Origin: Mesostigma viride
Lineage: Eukaryota; Streptophyta; Mesostigmatophyceae; Mesostigmatales; Mesostigmataceae
NCBI GenBank assembly: GCA_009746045.1
Contig: RPFO01000667.1
Coordinates: forward strand, 806,721 to 870,720
DNA length: 64,000 bases
Direction: 5' to 3'
Shown here in pieces: positions 48,001 to 59,970 of this stretch. Numbering within the stretch: position 1 is the stretch's first letter; the number at the start of each line of letters is the position of its first letter. Both the position numbers and the translations under genes were made by a program. The notes below the pieces were generated by a model, which searched no databases, had not been told where the DNA came from, and saw nothing but the letters and a program-made list of their open reading frames with translations.

Positions 48001-51000
48001 TCTTTATATTTGCCCTTTAAACGCAATAAACAATAGAGCTTTCTGTGTGCATAGATCAGTGTGCGTTTTCGTTTATTTACTTCTTTGTCCTTCAGCTGCA
48101 ACACACGCTGGAGCTCATCGTGCACTCTTTGCCCAACTATATCTGCTCTACTCTGCTTCTATCAATGGTTGCCTGTCCACCAGCGGCAACACAAGCTGGA
48201 GCTCATGAAATGCCGACTCCCCTGTTTTTCTGAAAAATGTATTCGTATCTGTATCCCCCAGCTGCAATACACACTGGAGCTCATCGCGGATTTTGTATCG
48301 AACATGTTTGACGGTCTGATCACCACGCTGCCCTACATATCGGTGGGTGGCCCTATTTCTTGATTAAGCATGCCTACTACTGGGCTAGCATCAGTCTGTA
48401 GATCACCTACATTATTCGGGGGTATTTTGGGGGACATTGTGGGGTGGCCCTCTCGTCTGCTCGCCATCAGTCAGTCTCTAGTTTGCCCACTTCTAATTCT
48501 TGCTCTTGCTTGCTGGGATATCGGTGAGTGCTGCCCCCCCCCCCCCCCGCCCCCTCTCTCTCTTGCTCTCTCTCTTGCTCTCCCTCCCTCCCTCCCTCCC
48601 TCCCTCCCTCCTCCCTCCCTCCTCCCTCCCTCCTCCTCCCTCCCTCCCTCCCTCCCTCCTCCCTCCCTCCTCCCTCCCTCCCTCCCTCCCTCCCTCCCTC
48701 CCTCCCTCCCTCCCTCCCTCCCTCCCTCCCTCCCTCCTCCCTCCCTCCCTCCCTCCTCCCTCCCTCCCTCCCTCCCTCCCTCCCTCCCTCCCTCCCTCCC
48801 TCCCTCCCTCCCTCCCTCCCTCCCTCCCTCCTCCCTCCCTCCTCCCTCCCTCCCTCCCTCCCTCCCTCCCTCCCTCCCTCCCTCCCTCCCTCCCTCCCTC
48901 CCTCCCTCCCTCCCTCCCTCCCTCCCTCCCTCCCTCCCTCCCTCCCTCCCTGCCTGCCTGCCAACACCCACCCACCCACCCACCCGCCCGCCCACCCGCC
49001 CGCCCGCCCGCCCGCCCGCCCACTCACTCTTGGATCCAACTCGTACAATTTTGGAGTATAAATTGGATTGGATAAATCCACTACTGGGCGGCTCATGTAG
49101 TTTACTCGGCAGCATTTAGTTTACTATGTGTTGCTTGCCTCGACAGTAGACTTCTTGTCGTCTTGTTGATATAAATTGAAGGGAATCGGTAAGATGTTTA
49201 GGTAGCGTCGAAGCAGCGTGGATATATATTAGGTCGATACCCTTCGTTGTTTCGGTATCGCTGACGTCTGGTCCCGGCTGCTGTAATTTTATTTCAACTT
49301 CTCGTGGTTTCCTTAATGAATTATTGAGTAATACTCCTGGTCGCTATACTGTACTTAAACTTCACTGGACTTAATTTCTAGATGCTCATTGTCTAATCAT
49401 TCGCTCAATGATGATATGATACTCGACTCTCCCGCTCGCCGTGGCTGCACAGATGGTGCCCCCCCTCCTCAAAATCAACGCCGCCTCGGTGCCCCTCTAC
49501 ATCGTGGGGGGCACGACGCAGCAGCTCCTCAACCAGCTGCGGGCGGCCGACCCCTTTGCCTCGGCGGGCGGCGCGGTGAATGCTTCCATTCGGCACCTGG
49601 GGATGGACGAGATGAAAGCGGGGCGCACGCTCTCGCTGCGCCTGCGTGCTGCGGGCATCTCGCGCGTCATATGCCTCATCCTCGACATCAGCAACGTGGT
49701 GAGTGCAGAAGCCTCAACATCAGCAACATGGTGGGTACAGAGGACCTGGTACTTTGATGCATGCGTCAGACCTGGTACTGGGACGCATGTATCCGACTGC
49801 AGCTCTGTGCATTGTTAGCTGGTCATGTGGTGCGCCATCGTCGGTACCAAGGTGGGGGCCATCCTCGTCGGCAGCAAAGCCACACACGTCGGTACCAAGG
49901 TGAGGGCCATCCTCGTCGCCAGCAAAGCCACACACGTCGGTACCAAGGTGAGGGCCATCCTCGTCGCCAGCAAAGCCACACACGTCGGTACCAAGGAGAG
50001 GGCCATCCTCGTCGCCAGCAAAGCCACACACGTCGGTACCAAGGTGAGGGCCATCCTCGTCGGCAGCAAAGCCACACACGTCGGTACCAAGGTGAGGGCC
50101 ATCCTCGTCGGCAGCAAAGCCACACACGTCGGTACCAAGGAGAGGGCCATCCTCGTCGCCAGCAAAGCCACACACGTCGGTACCAAGGTGGGGGCCATCC
50201 TCGTCGGCAGCAAGCTGGTGCATGGGGGAGGGGGACGGATCTCCAAGTATGAGACTGCAGCCTGGTGCATGGACTGATGGCGTGGTGTATGGACATGTGA
50301 CATGGCACATTATAAGCAACAGGATCAAGTTACGAAATCTAGCCCAAACCTTAATTAGTTAATTATTGTTGATTTAGCTATTTATTTATTTGATTGCTTT
50401 TCCTTTGGCCACGCCCTTAAACAGGCGACCGACGCGCGCTGCCGCTCTGTGGTCGCCGACATCAAGCTCTCGGGTGGCTCCTCCTCGACCCTCGCGGTGT
50501 CAGATGGCGGTCCCACCCTCTCGCAGCTGACCAGCGAGCTCGAGTCGCTGTCCTCGGCCCACCCCCTTAACGCGACCGCGATTGTGCTGACCGAGGGCAC
50601 GCTGTACCCGACACTCAAGGCCGCGGCGGCACCTGGCGGCCCCCTGGCCGACATCCTCGTGGTCGTGTACGACGCTGGGATGGAGGCCGTCCGGGACGCG
50701 CTGGTGGGGAGGAAGGTGGTCACGGTGGAGCAGGGGTATTACACGCAGGGGTACCTGGCCGTCACTCTGGCGGTCATGGAGGTGGTTAGCACACAGATGG
50801 TGTCGTCGGACATCGTCACGGGGCCCGTAATTCTGTCGGCCGAGACGGTGAGCGCTGCCCGCTCATATCGTGCGATCTTCCTGGTTTGTCTGTCGGGTGG
50901 GTGGGGGTGGTGGGTGGGGCCGGTGATTCTGTCGCGCAAGACGGTGAGGACGGCCGTTTTTTATATACTACTATTGTTATATCTGCCTTGATATATGTTT

Positions 51001-54000
51001 GTTATGTATTTGTTATATCTGCCTGGTTGTGTTAAAACCATATGCCCCTTCTCAGTGATATGTGTTACATATGCTCCCAACGGATATTTTCTTAATTAAT
51101 TAATTAATTAATCAATTAATCTGCCTGGTTTGTTTGTCGAGGGTTGCTTTATAATATCTGGTTGCCTTGCCTTTCTAGGTGAGTGTTGCCTGTGCTCATA
51201 TCTGCCTGGTTTGTTTTGCCAGGTGGATGTGGGGGGTTGGGTGGGGCCGGTCGACGGATGGCGTTGTTGGTTTGTCTGGTTGATGTGGCAGCTGAGGGGG
51301 GCCCATGATTTTGTTGCTTGAGACGGCGAGGGTTTGTGTAGGGTTATTTAGGGCTTGCTTAGGGTTTGTGTTGGGCTTGTTTAGGGCTTGTTTAGTTTTT
51401 GTGTATAGCTTGTTTAGGGCTTGCTTAGGGTTTGTGTAGGGACTGTTTAGGGCTTGTTTAGGGTTAACCTCCTACCCGCCCCCCCCCCCCCCCCCCCACC
51501 CCCCACCCACACCACCCTCCCCCCCACCTTCACCCCCATGGTTTGCATTTTCCCTGTCTGCGCTGCTCTCGGGCCCACATTTGCCTTGCGATATCGTGCT
51601 GGTGTATACAACTCCTTTTTATTCAATCAATAAGATATACCCCAGGAGTTCATACAACTCCTTTTTATTCAATCAATAAGATATCCCCCGGGAGTTCATA
51701 CAACTCCTTTTTATTCAATCAATAAGATATACCCCAGGAGTTCATACAACTCCTTTTTATTCAATCAATAAGATATCCCCCAGGAGTTCATTATCATAGT
51801 CGTCATCGTCGTAGTATAGACATGTTCTTTGCTACACATTACCAGATTCCCCGGCCATGATTATTGTTTACAATTCCCCCCCCCCCCCTCTTTCCCCCGC
51901 TTCTCCCCCCCCCCTCCCTCTCCCCCCCCTCCCTCTCCCCTCCCTCTCCCCCCCCTCTTCCCCGCCGCTTGCCGCCCCCCCCCCTTCCCCTCCTCCCCCC
52001 AGGTCACCCCCGACGATGTGGACCGCGCGGCGTGTCGTGAGGAAGGCTTCCCCGTTTGTGGGGAGCCAGGGGTAGCGGATGTCAGCCCCTTGGGGTGCCG
52101 CTGTTTCAACCGCTCCCTCACGCGGGTGAACGTGTTCGCCACCATGCCCTACCCGATGCCGCGGTCCTTCCAGTGGCGGGAGGGGATGGCTAGCGGGTGC
52201 CGCGACGTGCCAGGGACCTCCTACGAATGGTGAGCGTGCGCCAATGTGTGAGTATGCCGAGTATTAATTAATTAGGAACATCCCTAACTAGGAAATAGGC
52301 CAATGTGTGAGTATGCCAAGTATGCGTGGGTAATACACCGGTCCAGCGCAGTACAGAGTATACTTACCGTGCCGCGAGGTGCCTGGGACCTCCTACCGAT
52401 GGTGAGCGTGCATATGGGGTATATTCAAGAGGTTTATCCCCTCCCCCACCCCCCTTCTCTACCGCCCTTTTCCCCCCCCCTTCCCCCCCCCCCCCCTTTC
52501 TCTAACAGGGACCACGTGTACGGCCTCAACAACGCGCAAGCCACCGCGCGCTACCTGGACGCGCTGACGATGCCCGAGTTCAGCGGCATCATCTCGTTCG
52601 ACCACTGGCTGGCGTCCCGCACGCCCTCGCTCGCGACCGCGATGCGCACGCTCGCCGAGCGGCCCAGCCAGCCCTTCTACCTTGCGTACGTGCGCGACGA
52701 GTTTCTCGGCCCCGCCGACTTCCTGGCGTCATACGGGGCAGACTTGTTCGTGGGCGCGCCCGTGCTGGCTGCGGGCGTCCACCTGGGCGAGTACGCCAGG
52801 GACCACCTGGCGGCGCGCCGGTTGCTCGTAAACCAGCCGCAGATCGCGTTCCCCTACGGGTGGGACCACGCGCTGGGGGTCATCTTGGGGCTGCTCAAGG
52901 CGCCCTTGTCGACGGCCAGCCCGCCCGTCTCGAAATCGGTCTTCCCCGACATTGATTACTTCCGGTGGCCGGTCACGGGGACCGAGGCGGCGGGCTCGGG
53001 CGTCTATTCGCTGTTCGGACTCTCCGCCCCGCCTCTGCTCGTGTCCCCCTTTGATGGACATGAGGAGCCACCACCCCTGATCGCCACCTCCGATGCCCCC
53101 AATGTGAGCATCGTCGGCGGATCCGACGACCCGGAGGTGGGCGGCGGCCCTCCGCCCCCGGCCGTGGTCATCGAGTCGCAGACTCGGGTCAATGACAGCG
53201 CAGGGACCGCGTTCCCCAGCACGAGCCCCATCGCCGAGATCATGGCCGGCATGCCTGCCATTTTGGGGCAGCAATTCGTGGCCCCCTTGGTCGCGCGGCT
53301 CCGCGAGGCCCCCGCGGGGTCCCGGGTCGACACGGTGGAGTTCCACTCCCGGGACTCCTTCCTGGGCGGGTGGGCGCTGCAAGCGCTCGATGCGGTCTCC
53401 CGCGAGTGGGGCACGGACGTGCGGCTGGTCACGCACGGGTGCACCGCGACCGAGTTTGTGGCCCTCGTCCGCCCGGGGTCGGTCCCTGGCGGGCGGCTCC
53501 TTAAGGCCTGCTTTGACGAGCAGCATTTCCTGACGGGCTACCTGGCGTTCACGGCGATGGCCCTCCAGCAGCACACGGGCGAGCAGTTGCTAGCGCCGCT
53601 CGAGACGGGCCGGCTGCTGCGCGCCCACGCGCCCATCCACAAGCTCAAGCGCCGCATGGAGTGCGAGGTGTTCGCGGATGAGGCGGGGCTGGAGCTTGCG
53701 GTGACGGGGATGTATTTCCCAGTTTGTGACGTGGCCGCGGCGGCGGGGCCCCAAAGGGGGTGCATCCCAGGGGCCGGGGGGGGCGGTCATCCCTGGCGAG
53801 TACCTCTGGGGCGGGGGGGGACGTGGCCGCGTTGGAGGTCTGCTCGGGCCACGGGAGATGCCGGTTCCCTACTGTGATCGACAACGCGCTGACGAACGCG
53901 ACGCTGTTCCCGTCGGTCGGGCGGTGCGTGTGCGACCGGGGCTACTCGGGCGCCTTTTGCGAGATGCAAGAGGGGCATGAGGACAAGGCTGGCCCGGCCG

Positions 54001-57000
54001 CGTCCACGGTCATGATCGTTGTGCTGTCCACGGTCATCCCGGTGGTCCTCGGCGTCGCGCTGTGCGCGGCCATGGGGTTTGCCGCGCGCAAGTATTGGCT
54101 TGGGGCCGGGGGCCTCTGGGGCGTGCTGCGCCACCACAGGAGGCGGCGGGGCCCGCCGGACGACTCGCAGCCGATCACGGTGGTGTATACCGGTACGTTG
54201 TTTGTGTTATTGTGATACTTGTATTCAAATAGGGTGTACTAGTACTGGATAGTTGATCCGCTGCCAATCACGGTGGTGTATACCGGTGCGGCCATTCAGC
54301 TAGGGTATTGATAGGGATATCACGCTGGGGTGATAAACAAATAGGATGAACTACCGTAGTTCTCGTGAGATGATTCACTGCCGAGCGCACACTGGTTTGC
54401 TGTTTGATGGTCCTTGTTAATGATGAGGAGGAAATAGGATGTGCCAACTCGATAGATGGGCTATTTGTTAGTGGTAATTAATACACAGGATGTACCAATA
54501 CCAGATAGACGCGCTCCTTGTCAGTGATAGTTAATAAATAGGATGTACCAATACCAGATAGACGCTCTGCAGCCAATCATGGTGACGTACGCCGCTAGAT
54601 GGCTACTTGCCTCCTCGTCCTTTCACTGTAGAACACCACTTGCTTCCTCGTCCTTTCATTCTGGAAAACTTTTTGCTTCCTTGGCTTTTCACTGAAGATC
54701 GCTTTTTGCTTCCTGGTCGTTTCACTGTAGAACGCCACTTGCTTCCTCGTCCTTTCATTATGGAACGCTTTTTGCTTCCTCGTCCTTGTAGTAAGCTCGC
54801 ATGTCACGACCATCCCGGTTTGTGCTCACGGCCAGCCAACACTATGTCCCCCCTTACATGCAACACTGCCCATCCCCCCTTTTCGCTTTCCATCCCTCCC
54901 CCTTGCCACCCCCGCACCCCACCCCCACCCCTTCCCTTCCTACTGGCCACGCCAGCGATTGAGGGGAGCGCGGAGCTATGGGCGGCGGTGCCGGATGCCA
55001 TGAATTCAGCCACCCAGATGCACAACAAGGTGAGCTTATTTGCCCTAGTACAGGGCGTACTCCCCTAGCCATTCTAATTATCGTTCATGAGCCATGTACA
55101 TCGCCACCCAGATGCACAACAAGGTGAGCGCATAACTGTCGTAGCACCTTGGGGAGGTTAACTCCCTTACTTGTAAGCATGCGGCCTCTCAAATGCCGAA
55201 GTAGACTTCCATGCAGGTCCTACGCAGGCTGCTGCCCCACGGCCCCACGGCCCCATGGCACCACGCCCCCACTGCACGGCCCCGCGGCCCTGACCAAATG
55301 CCTGATCGCTTGCTGAGTCACTGGCTACTGCATTTCCCCTCACCCCTCACCCTCCCCCACCCCCACCCCCAAACCCTCCCCCACCCCCACCCCCAAACCC
55401 TTTACCCAACCCATTCCCTGTCTCCAGGTCCTGCGGAAGCGGCTGCCATGCAACTCCCTTCCTTACTACCTACCTTTGCTCACCAATGCCCATCCACCTA
55501 CCTTACTACCTACCTTTGCTCACCAATGCCCATCCACCTACCTTACTACCTACCTTTGCTCACCAATGCCCATCCACCTACCTTACTACCTACCTTTGCT
55601 CACCAATGCCCATCCACCTACCTTACTACCTACCTTTGCTCACCAATGCCCATCCACCTACCTTACTACCTACCTTTGCTCACCAATGCCCATCCACCTA
55701 CCACCCCACCTCCAGGTCCCACGCACGCGGCTGCCCTGTTTCTTTGCTTCAACTTTTGCTTCAGCTTTTGCTTCAACTGTTGTTAATCTGATGCCCCGCC
55801 ACCAATAGTATTCCTCACCCTCCCGCTCCATATAGTATTCCTTACCCACCCGCTCCTTATAGTATTCCTCACCCACCCGCTCCTTATAGTATTCCTTACC
55901 CACCCGCTCCTTATAGTATTCCTCACCCTCCCGCTCCTTATAGTATTCCTCACCCTCCCGCTCCTTATAGTATTCCTCACCCACCCGCTCCTTATAGTAT
56001 TCCTCACCCTCCCGCTCCTTATAGTATTCCTCACCCTCCCGCTCCTTATAGTATTCCTCACCCTCCCGCTCCTTATAGTATTCCTCACCCTCCCGCTCCT
56101 TATAGTATTCCTCACCCTCCCGCTCCTTATAGTATTCCTCACCCTCCCGCTCCTTATAGTATTCCTCACCCTCCCGCTCCTTATAGTATTCCTTACCCAC
56201 CCGCTCCTTATAGTATTCCTCACCCTCCGCTCCTTATAGTATTCCTCACCCTCCCGCTCCTTATAGTATTCCTCACCCTCCCGCTCCTTATAGTATTCCT
56301 CACCCTCCCGCTCCTTATAGTATTCCTTACCCACCCGCTCCTTATAGTATTCCTCACCCTCCCGCTCCTTATAGTATTCCTCACCCTCCCGCTCCTTATA
56401 GTATTCCTTACCCACCCGCTCCTTATAGTATTCCTCACCCTCCCGCTCCTTATAGTATTCCTCACCCTCCCGCTCCTTATAGTATTCCTCACCCTCCCGC
56501 TCCTTATAGTATTCCTCACCCTCCCGCTCCTTATAGTATTCCTCACCCTCCCGCTCCTTATAGTATTCCTCACCCTCCCGCTCCTTATAGTATTCCTCAC
56601 CCTCCCGCTCCTTATAGTATTCCTCACCCTCCCGCTCCTTATAGTATTCCTCACCCTCCCGCTCCTTATAGTATTCCTCACCCTCCCGCTCCTTATAGTA
56701 TTCCTCACCCTCCCGCTCCTTATAGTATTCCTCACCCTCCCGCTCCTTATAGTATTCCTCACCCTCCCGCTCCTTATAGTATTCCTCACCCTCCCGCTCC
56801 TTATAGTATTCCTCACCCTCCCGCTCCTTATAGTATTCCTCACCCTCCCGCTCCTTATAGTATTCCTCACCCTCCCGCTCCTTATAGTATTCCTCACCCT
56901 CCCGCTCCTTATAGTATTCCTCACCCTCCCGCTCCTTATAGTATTCCTCACCCTCCCGCTCCTTATAGTATTCCTCACCCTCCCGCTCCTTATAGTATTC

Positions 57001-59970
57001 CTCACCCTCCCGCTCCTTATAGTATTCCTCACCCTCCCGCTCCTTATAGTATTCCTCACCCTCCCGCTCCTTATAGTATTCCTTACCCACCCGCTCCTTA
57101 TAGTATTCCTCACCCTCCCGCTCCTTATAGTATTCCTCACCCTCCCGCTCCTTATAGTATTCCTCACCCTCCCGCTCCTTATAGTATTCCTCACCCTCCC
57201 GCTCCTTATAGTATTCCTCACCCTCCCGCTCCTTATAGTATTCCTCACCCTCCCGCTCCTTATAGTATTCCTCACCCTCCCGCTCCTTATAGTATTCCTC
57301 ACCCTCCCGCTCCTTATAGTATTCCTCACCCTCCCGCTCCTTATAGTATTCCTTACCCACCCGCTCCTTATAGTATTCCTCACCCACCCGCTCCTTATAG
57401 TATTCCTCACCCTCCCGCTCCTTATAGTACTCCTCACCCGCACCCTCCTTACCCTCGCAGGTCCTTGGAAGGCTGCTGGGATACCCCCGGCACTTGAGCC
57501 ACCAATGTCCATCCATTCTTCTCCATGTTTTCTTCCTCCTCTTCCCCCCAGGTCCTGTGCAGTGGCTGCCCCGGTATTTGCTGCCTCACATTACCTCTTT
57601 TATGCCTTCTAGTGTACATTCTTGTACTGTGGTATATTTTTTGTCACATGTCAAGCAATCTCCCCACCCGCCACCCCCCCTTTTCTCCTCAGCTCCTGCG
57701 CTAGCTGCTGCCCTACTCTCTTCCCTTGTGGCCGCAAACGACAGCCTCCCCCCCCGACCCCGCCAACCCCCCCAAGTCCTGCGCAAGCCTGTTGCCCCCA
57801 TTCTGTAGCTCCACCGTTCGCTGCCTCACTTCATCTACTGGCGTACACTCTACACTTTCTGTTCATCTTTACCGACTACTTTATATGTCAATCCCCCCTG
57901 TTGTTGTCCATCATCCCTGTCGTACGTCAATCATCCCTGTTGTTGTCCATCATCCCTGTCGTACGTCAATCCCCCCTGTTGTTGTCCATCATCCCTGTCG
58001 TACGTCAATCATCCCTGTTGTTGTCCATCATCCCTGTCGTACGTCAATCACCCCTGATGTTGTCAATCATCCCTGTTGTGCGTCAATCAGCCCTGTTGTT
58101 GTCCATCATCCTGCCCGTTTCCCTGCCTCCAGACCCTGTGCTAGCTGCCGCCATACTCACTTCCCCTATGGCCACCATGTCAACTACCTCTCCCCTCCAC
58201 CGTTACCTGTGTTGGTGGTGCCTCCACCCCTTCCCCACCCACCAAGTCCTGCGCAAGCTGCTTCCCCGCTGTTTGCTCCCGTACTCGCTTTATCTAGTTT
58301 TAATAATTAATACCTTCGGGATTACCTGTCGATCCATTACGTCTCCCTACCCCGCCTCCCCCCCCCCCCGTTCCTCCCCCCCCCCGGCCTTCCCCCCTCC
58401 CCCCCGCCTGACCCCCTCCCAGATCCTGCGTAAGCTGCTGCCATGCTGCTTGCTGCCTCAGGTACATTACCTATTACTTTGCCTTTTTTGTTGTCAATCC
58501 CCCCCCCTCCCCCCTCCCAGATCCTGCGCAAGCTGCTGCCCCGTTTCGGCGGCTACGAGTGCCTCTGCGACTCGGACTCATTCGAGCTCGCCTTCCACAC
58601 GGCCGCCGACGCGCTCGCCTGGGCGATGGCGGCCCAAGTCCACCTGCTATACCCTGCGCAGATTCTAGAGTCCACGCACGCGGAGGGCGCGCACGACTGG
58701 CCGCCCTCGCTGCTGAGGCAGGCCCACTGTTGGGAGGCGGTGGTCAGCGAGGGGGTGGTCTACAGGGGGCTGCGCGTGCGCATGGGCGTGCACACGGGCC
58801 TGCCGTCAGCGTCGTATGTCTTCATCAACGGCAGGTGAGGCGGTGCTCTAATTAATAATTAATAGTACTTATTTATTAGGTCACGCAGTCCCATCGGGGA
58901 GCCGCGGAGCCGTGCTCTAATGACCTGCCTTGTGCATCGACGGCAGGTGAATGTCATGACTTTCTTTTCTTGCTTATAAAAAACTATTTCATAATTATAT
59001 TCCCATTTCTTGAACATCCCATTAGTTATCCTTTCGTACACAAGCGGCTGGTAAGCGCGTCCTCTGACATGGCGTTGTCACGCCACGGGCAGGTGAGAGC
59101 ACTTTCTGGGTTTCTTGATTATTCAACATCACTAATACACCCCATTCTTTCTTCAAGTCACACATCCATGGCATATTGAAGTAGAAAAACTCTGCTTCAA
59201 TGCTGCATGTTTCCCCGACGACGCCACCAACATGACTGGCTGAGTTGCCGACCCCTGGCTCTCTCCCCCATCCCCCCTGTTCACCCCCCCCCAATGTCCC
59301 ACCCCACCAGGCGGAGGTACCAAGGCCTTGTCATGGGCCTCGCGCAAGCCATCTGCGCGGCCGCAGGCACCGGCGGCCAAGTCCTCGTGTCCATGGACAC
59401 CTGGCACTCCCTGGGCGGCGTGCCCCCCGGGTCCATCCCCACCCTGGTCCACAACCTGGGCGAGCACCTGCTTGACCCGACGCTGCCACCTGTCCAGATC
59501 ATGCAAGTGACTCCATCTCTTCTCTCCGGTCGGTGCCCGTTCCCCCCCATCGTCTCCCGCAAGGCCCTCTCACCGAGTTACTACGACGCCCCCGGTTGCG
59601 GGTTCAGTAGCGGGACGCCGCAGAACCGCGGCCAGGCGCCCAAGGTACCCTTGGTGCTCATGTTTGTCTTTGTGGGGGGGGCCAAGGTGCTTCGATCCAA
59701 TCCCGCGTTTGAGCGCGCGCAGCTCATGGCGACGGCATTTGCGCGCGAGCTGCTGGTGAGGCATCATGGCTACGAGTGCGAGGAGAAGGAGGGGAACTTT
59801 CTGCTGGCGTTCCACCGAGCGGTGGATGCCGCCGGGTTCGCGACAGATCTTCAGGACGGGCTCATGGATCTGCCCTGGCCTGAGGAGCTGTTGTCGGAGG
59901 AGGCCGCGTCGGAGGTGGTCAAGGCGGTGGGGCCCGACGCGGACTCTCACGTCACGGCCAGCGTGTTCCG
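45065..59970 (+). CDS. Receptor-type class III cyclase-like protein (3' end outside window)
   Basis: Exons: 45065-45322, 48262-48342, 49453-49698, 50425-50847, 52003-52229, 52509-54192, 54956-55029, 58521-58834, 59311-59970, then beyond the window. Phases fit throughout apart from two +1 shifts in G runs of the 52509 exon. Parts in order: signal peptide (MRCHLAFFLCVVLAGLKLG), Cys-rich CPCDICPCFCEC, a periplasmic-binding-protein type 1 domain (DIRLALVMH, DGLITTLPYIS, VPLYIVGG, QGYYTQGYLA), more binding-protein-like sequence, an EGF-like module (CSGHGRC...CVCDRGYSGAFC), one membrane helix (STVMIVVLSTVIPVVLGVAL), then cyclase homology domain 1 (IEGSAELW, GGYECLCDSDSFELAF, GLRVRMGVHTG) and domain 2 (GYECEEKEGNFLLAF). 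In domain 1 the first metal Asp is Ala and the NxxxR pair reads GxxxQ. Likely a surface sensor, perhaps catalytically dead in what is visible. Confidence 0.8.
46265..47712. repeat. 55-bp satellite, about 26 copies
   Basis: The unit is tagctaatatcatcgtatat plus a second half ending atatccatg. It lies in intron 1 of the cyclase-type gene. Units differ by scattered substitutions and occasional short insertions (for example actactatg near 47165 and 47560). Confidence 0.93.
48090..48342 (+). repeat. Acceptor echoes upstream of exon 48262-48342
   Basis: The exon start cag then ctgcaatacacactggagct is preceded by two diverged copies, at about 48093-48150 (ctgcaacacacgctggagct) and 48181-48207 (cggcaacacaagctggagct). 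Each follows a CAG. Confidence 0.8.
48535..48960. repeat. (CCCT)n polypyrimidine tract
   Basis: Over 400 bp of (cctc)n lie in the intron upstream of exon 49453-49698, followed by (CCCA)n and (CCCG)n. Confidence 0.95.
49699..50215 (+). repeat. Donor echo and 48-bp array derived from exon 49453-49698 end
   Basis: The exon end catcctcgacatcagcaac then gtg|gtgagt is repeated as tcaacatcagcaacatg|gtgggt at 49710-49737. The 48-bp array at 49843-50215 (about 8 units: catcctcgtcggcagcaa...accaaggtgag) resembles the same junction. Confidence 0.7.
50848..51335 (+). repeat. Echoes of the exon 50425-50847 end
   Basis: The exon end gggcccgtaattctgtcg...gagacg|gtgag is repeated at 50917-50947 (gggccggtgattctgtcg...aagacg|gtgag) and, more diverged, at 51299-51330. 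Confidence 0.75.
51480..52002. repeat. 46-bp repeat (4 copies) and C-rich tracts
   Basis: The intron before exon 52003-52229 holds a poly-C stretch (51480-51540), four copies of a 46-bp unit around actcctttttattcaatcaa (51605-51790) and a pyrimidine-rich run up to the acceptor. Confidence 0.85.
52241..52411 (+). repeat. Echo of the exon 52003-52229 donor
   Basis: gggacctcctacgaatg|gtgagcgtg at the real junction is repeated as gggacctcctaccgatg|gtgagcgtg at 52387-52411. The intron block gccaatgtgtgagtatgcc is also present twice (52241, 52301). Confidence 0.85.
54193..54600 (+). repeat. Echoes of the exon 52509-54192 donor
   Basis: The junction block ccgatcacggtggtgtatacc|ggt is repeated at 54264-54287 (ccaatcacggtggtgtatac) and 54573-54594 (ccaatcatggtgacgtacgc). 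Confidence 0.75.
54600..54790. repeat. 36-bp imperfect repeat, about 5 copies
   Basis: Units built on cttgcttcctcgtcctttca alternate with gtagaacgccactt-like segments. They lie in the intron before exon 54956-55029. Confidence 0.8.
55457..55700. repeat. 40-bp repeat, about 6 copies
   Basis: The unit contains ctacctttgctcaccaatgc. It sits between two acceptor echoes (55428 and 55714). Confidence 0.92.
55795..57440. repeat. 27-bp satellite, about 60 copies
   Basis: The unit is built on ccgctccttatagtattcct. The length of 27 creates long open frames on the minus strand (nine-residue period EYYKEREGE). Scattered cacccacc versus caccctcc variants occur. One 1-bp deletion near 56227 shifts the minus-strand frame, which argues against translation. 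Confidence 0.95.
57890..58110. repeat. 39-bp repeat, about 5 copies
   Basis: The unit contains ccctgttgttgtccatcatc and cgtacgtcaat. It lies in the intron before exon 58521-58834. Confidence 0.85.

Larger units (their letters stand above)
55030..58520 (+). other. Intron with one donor echo, ten acceptor echoes and three satellites
   Basis: The donor echo at 55088-55135 repeats cagatgcacaacaag|gtgagc. Copies of the next exon's start (cag then (g/a)tcctgcgcaagctgctgcc) occur at about 55217, 55428, 55714, 57461, 57552, 57692, 57775, 58133, 58245 and 58421 before the real exon at 58521. Between them lie a 40-bp repeat (55457-55700), the 27-bp array (55795-57440) and a 39-bp repeat (57890-58110). 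Confidence 0.8.

Noticed and set aside
51310-51470. Tttaggg-like motifs resembling plant-type telomeric repeats
   Set aside because: The units are irregular (ttagggcttg, tgtagggttat) with no regular 7-bp period. More likely degenerate intronic repeats next to an exon-end echo.
55783-57516. 577-codon minus-strand frame of EYYKEREGE repeats
   Set aside because: 27-bp satellite. A 1-bp deletion splits it, and it lies in an intron of the plus-strand cyclase gene.
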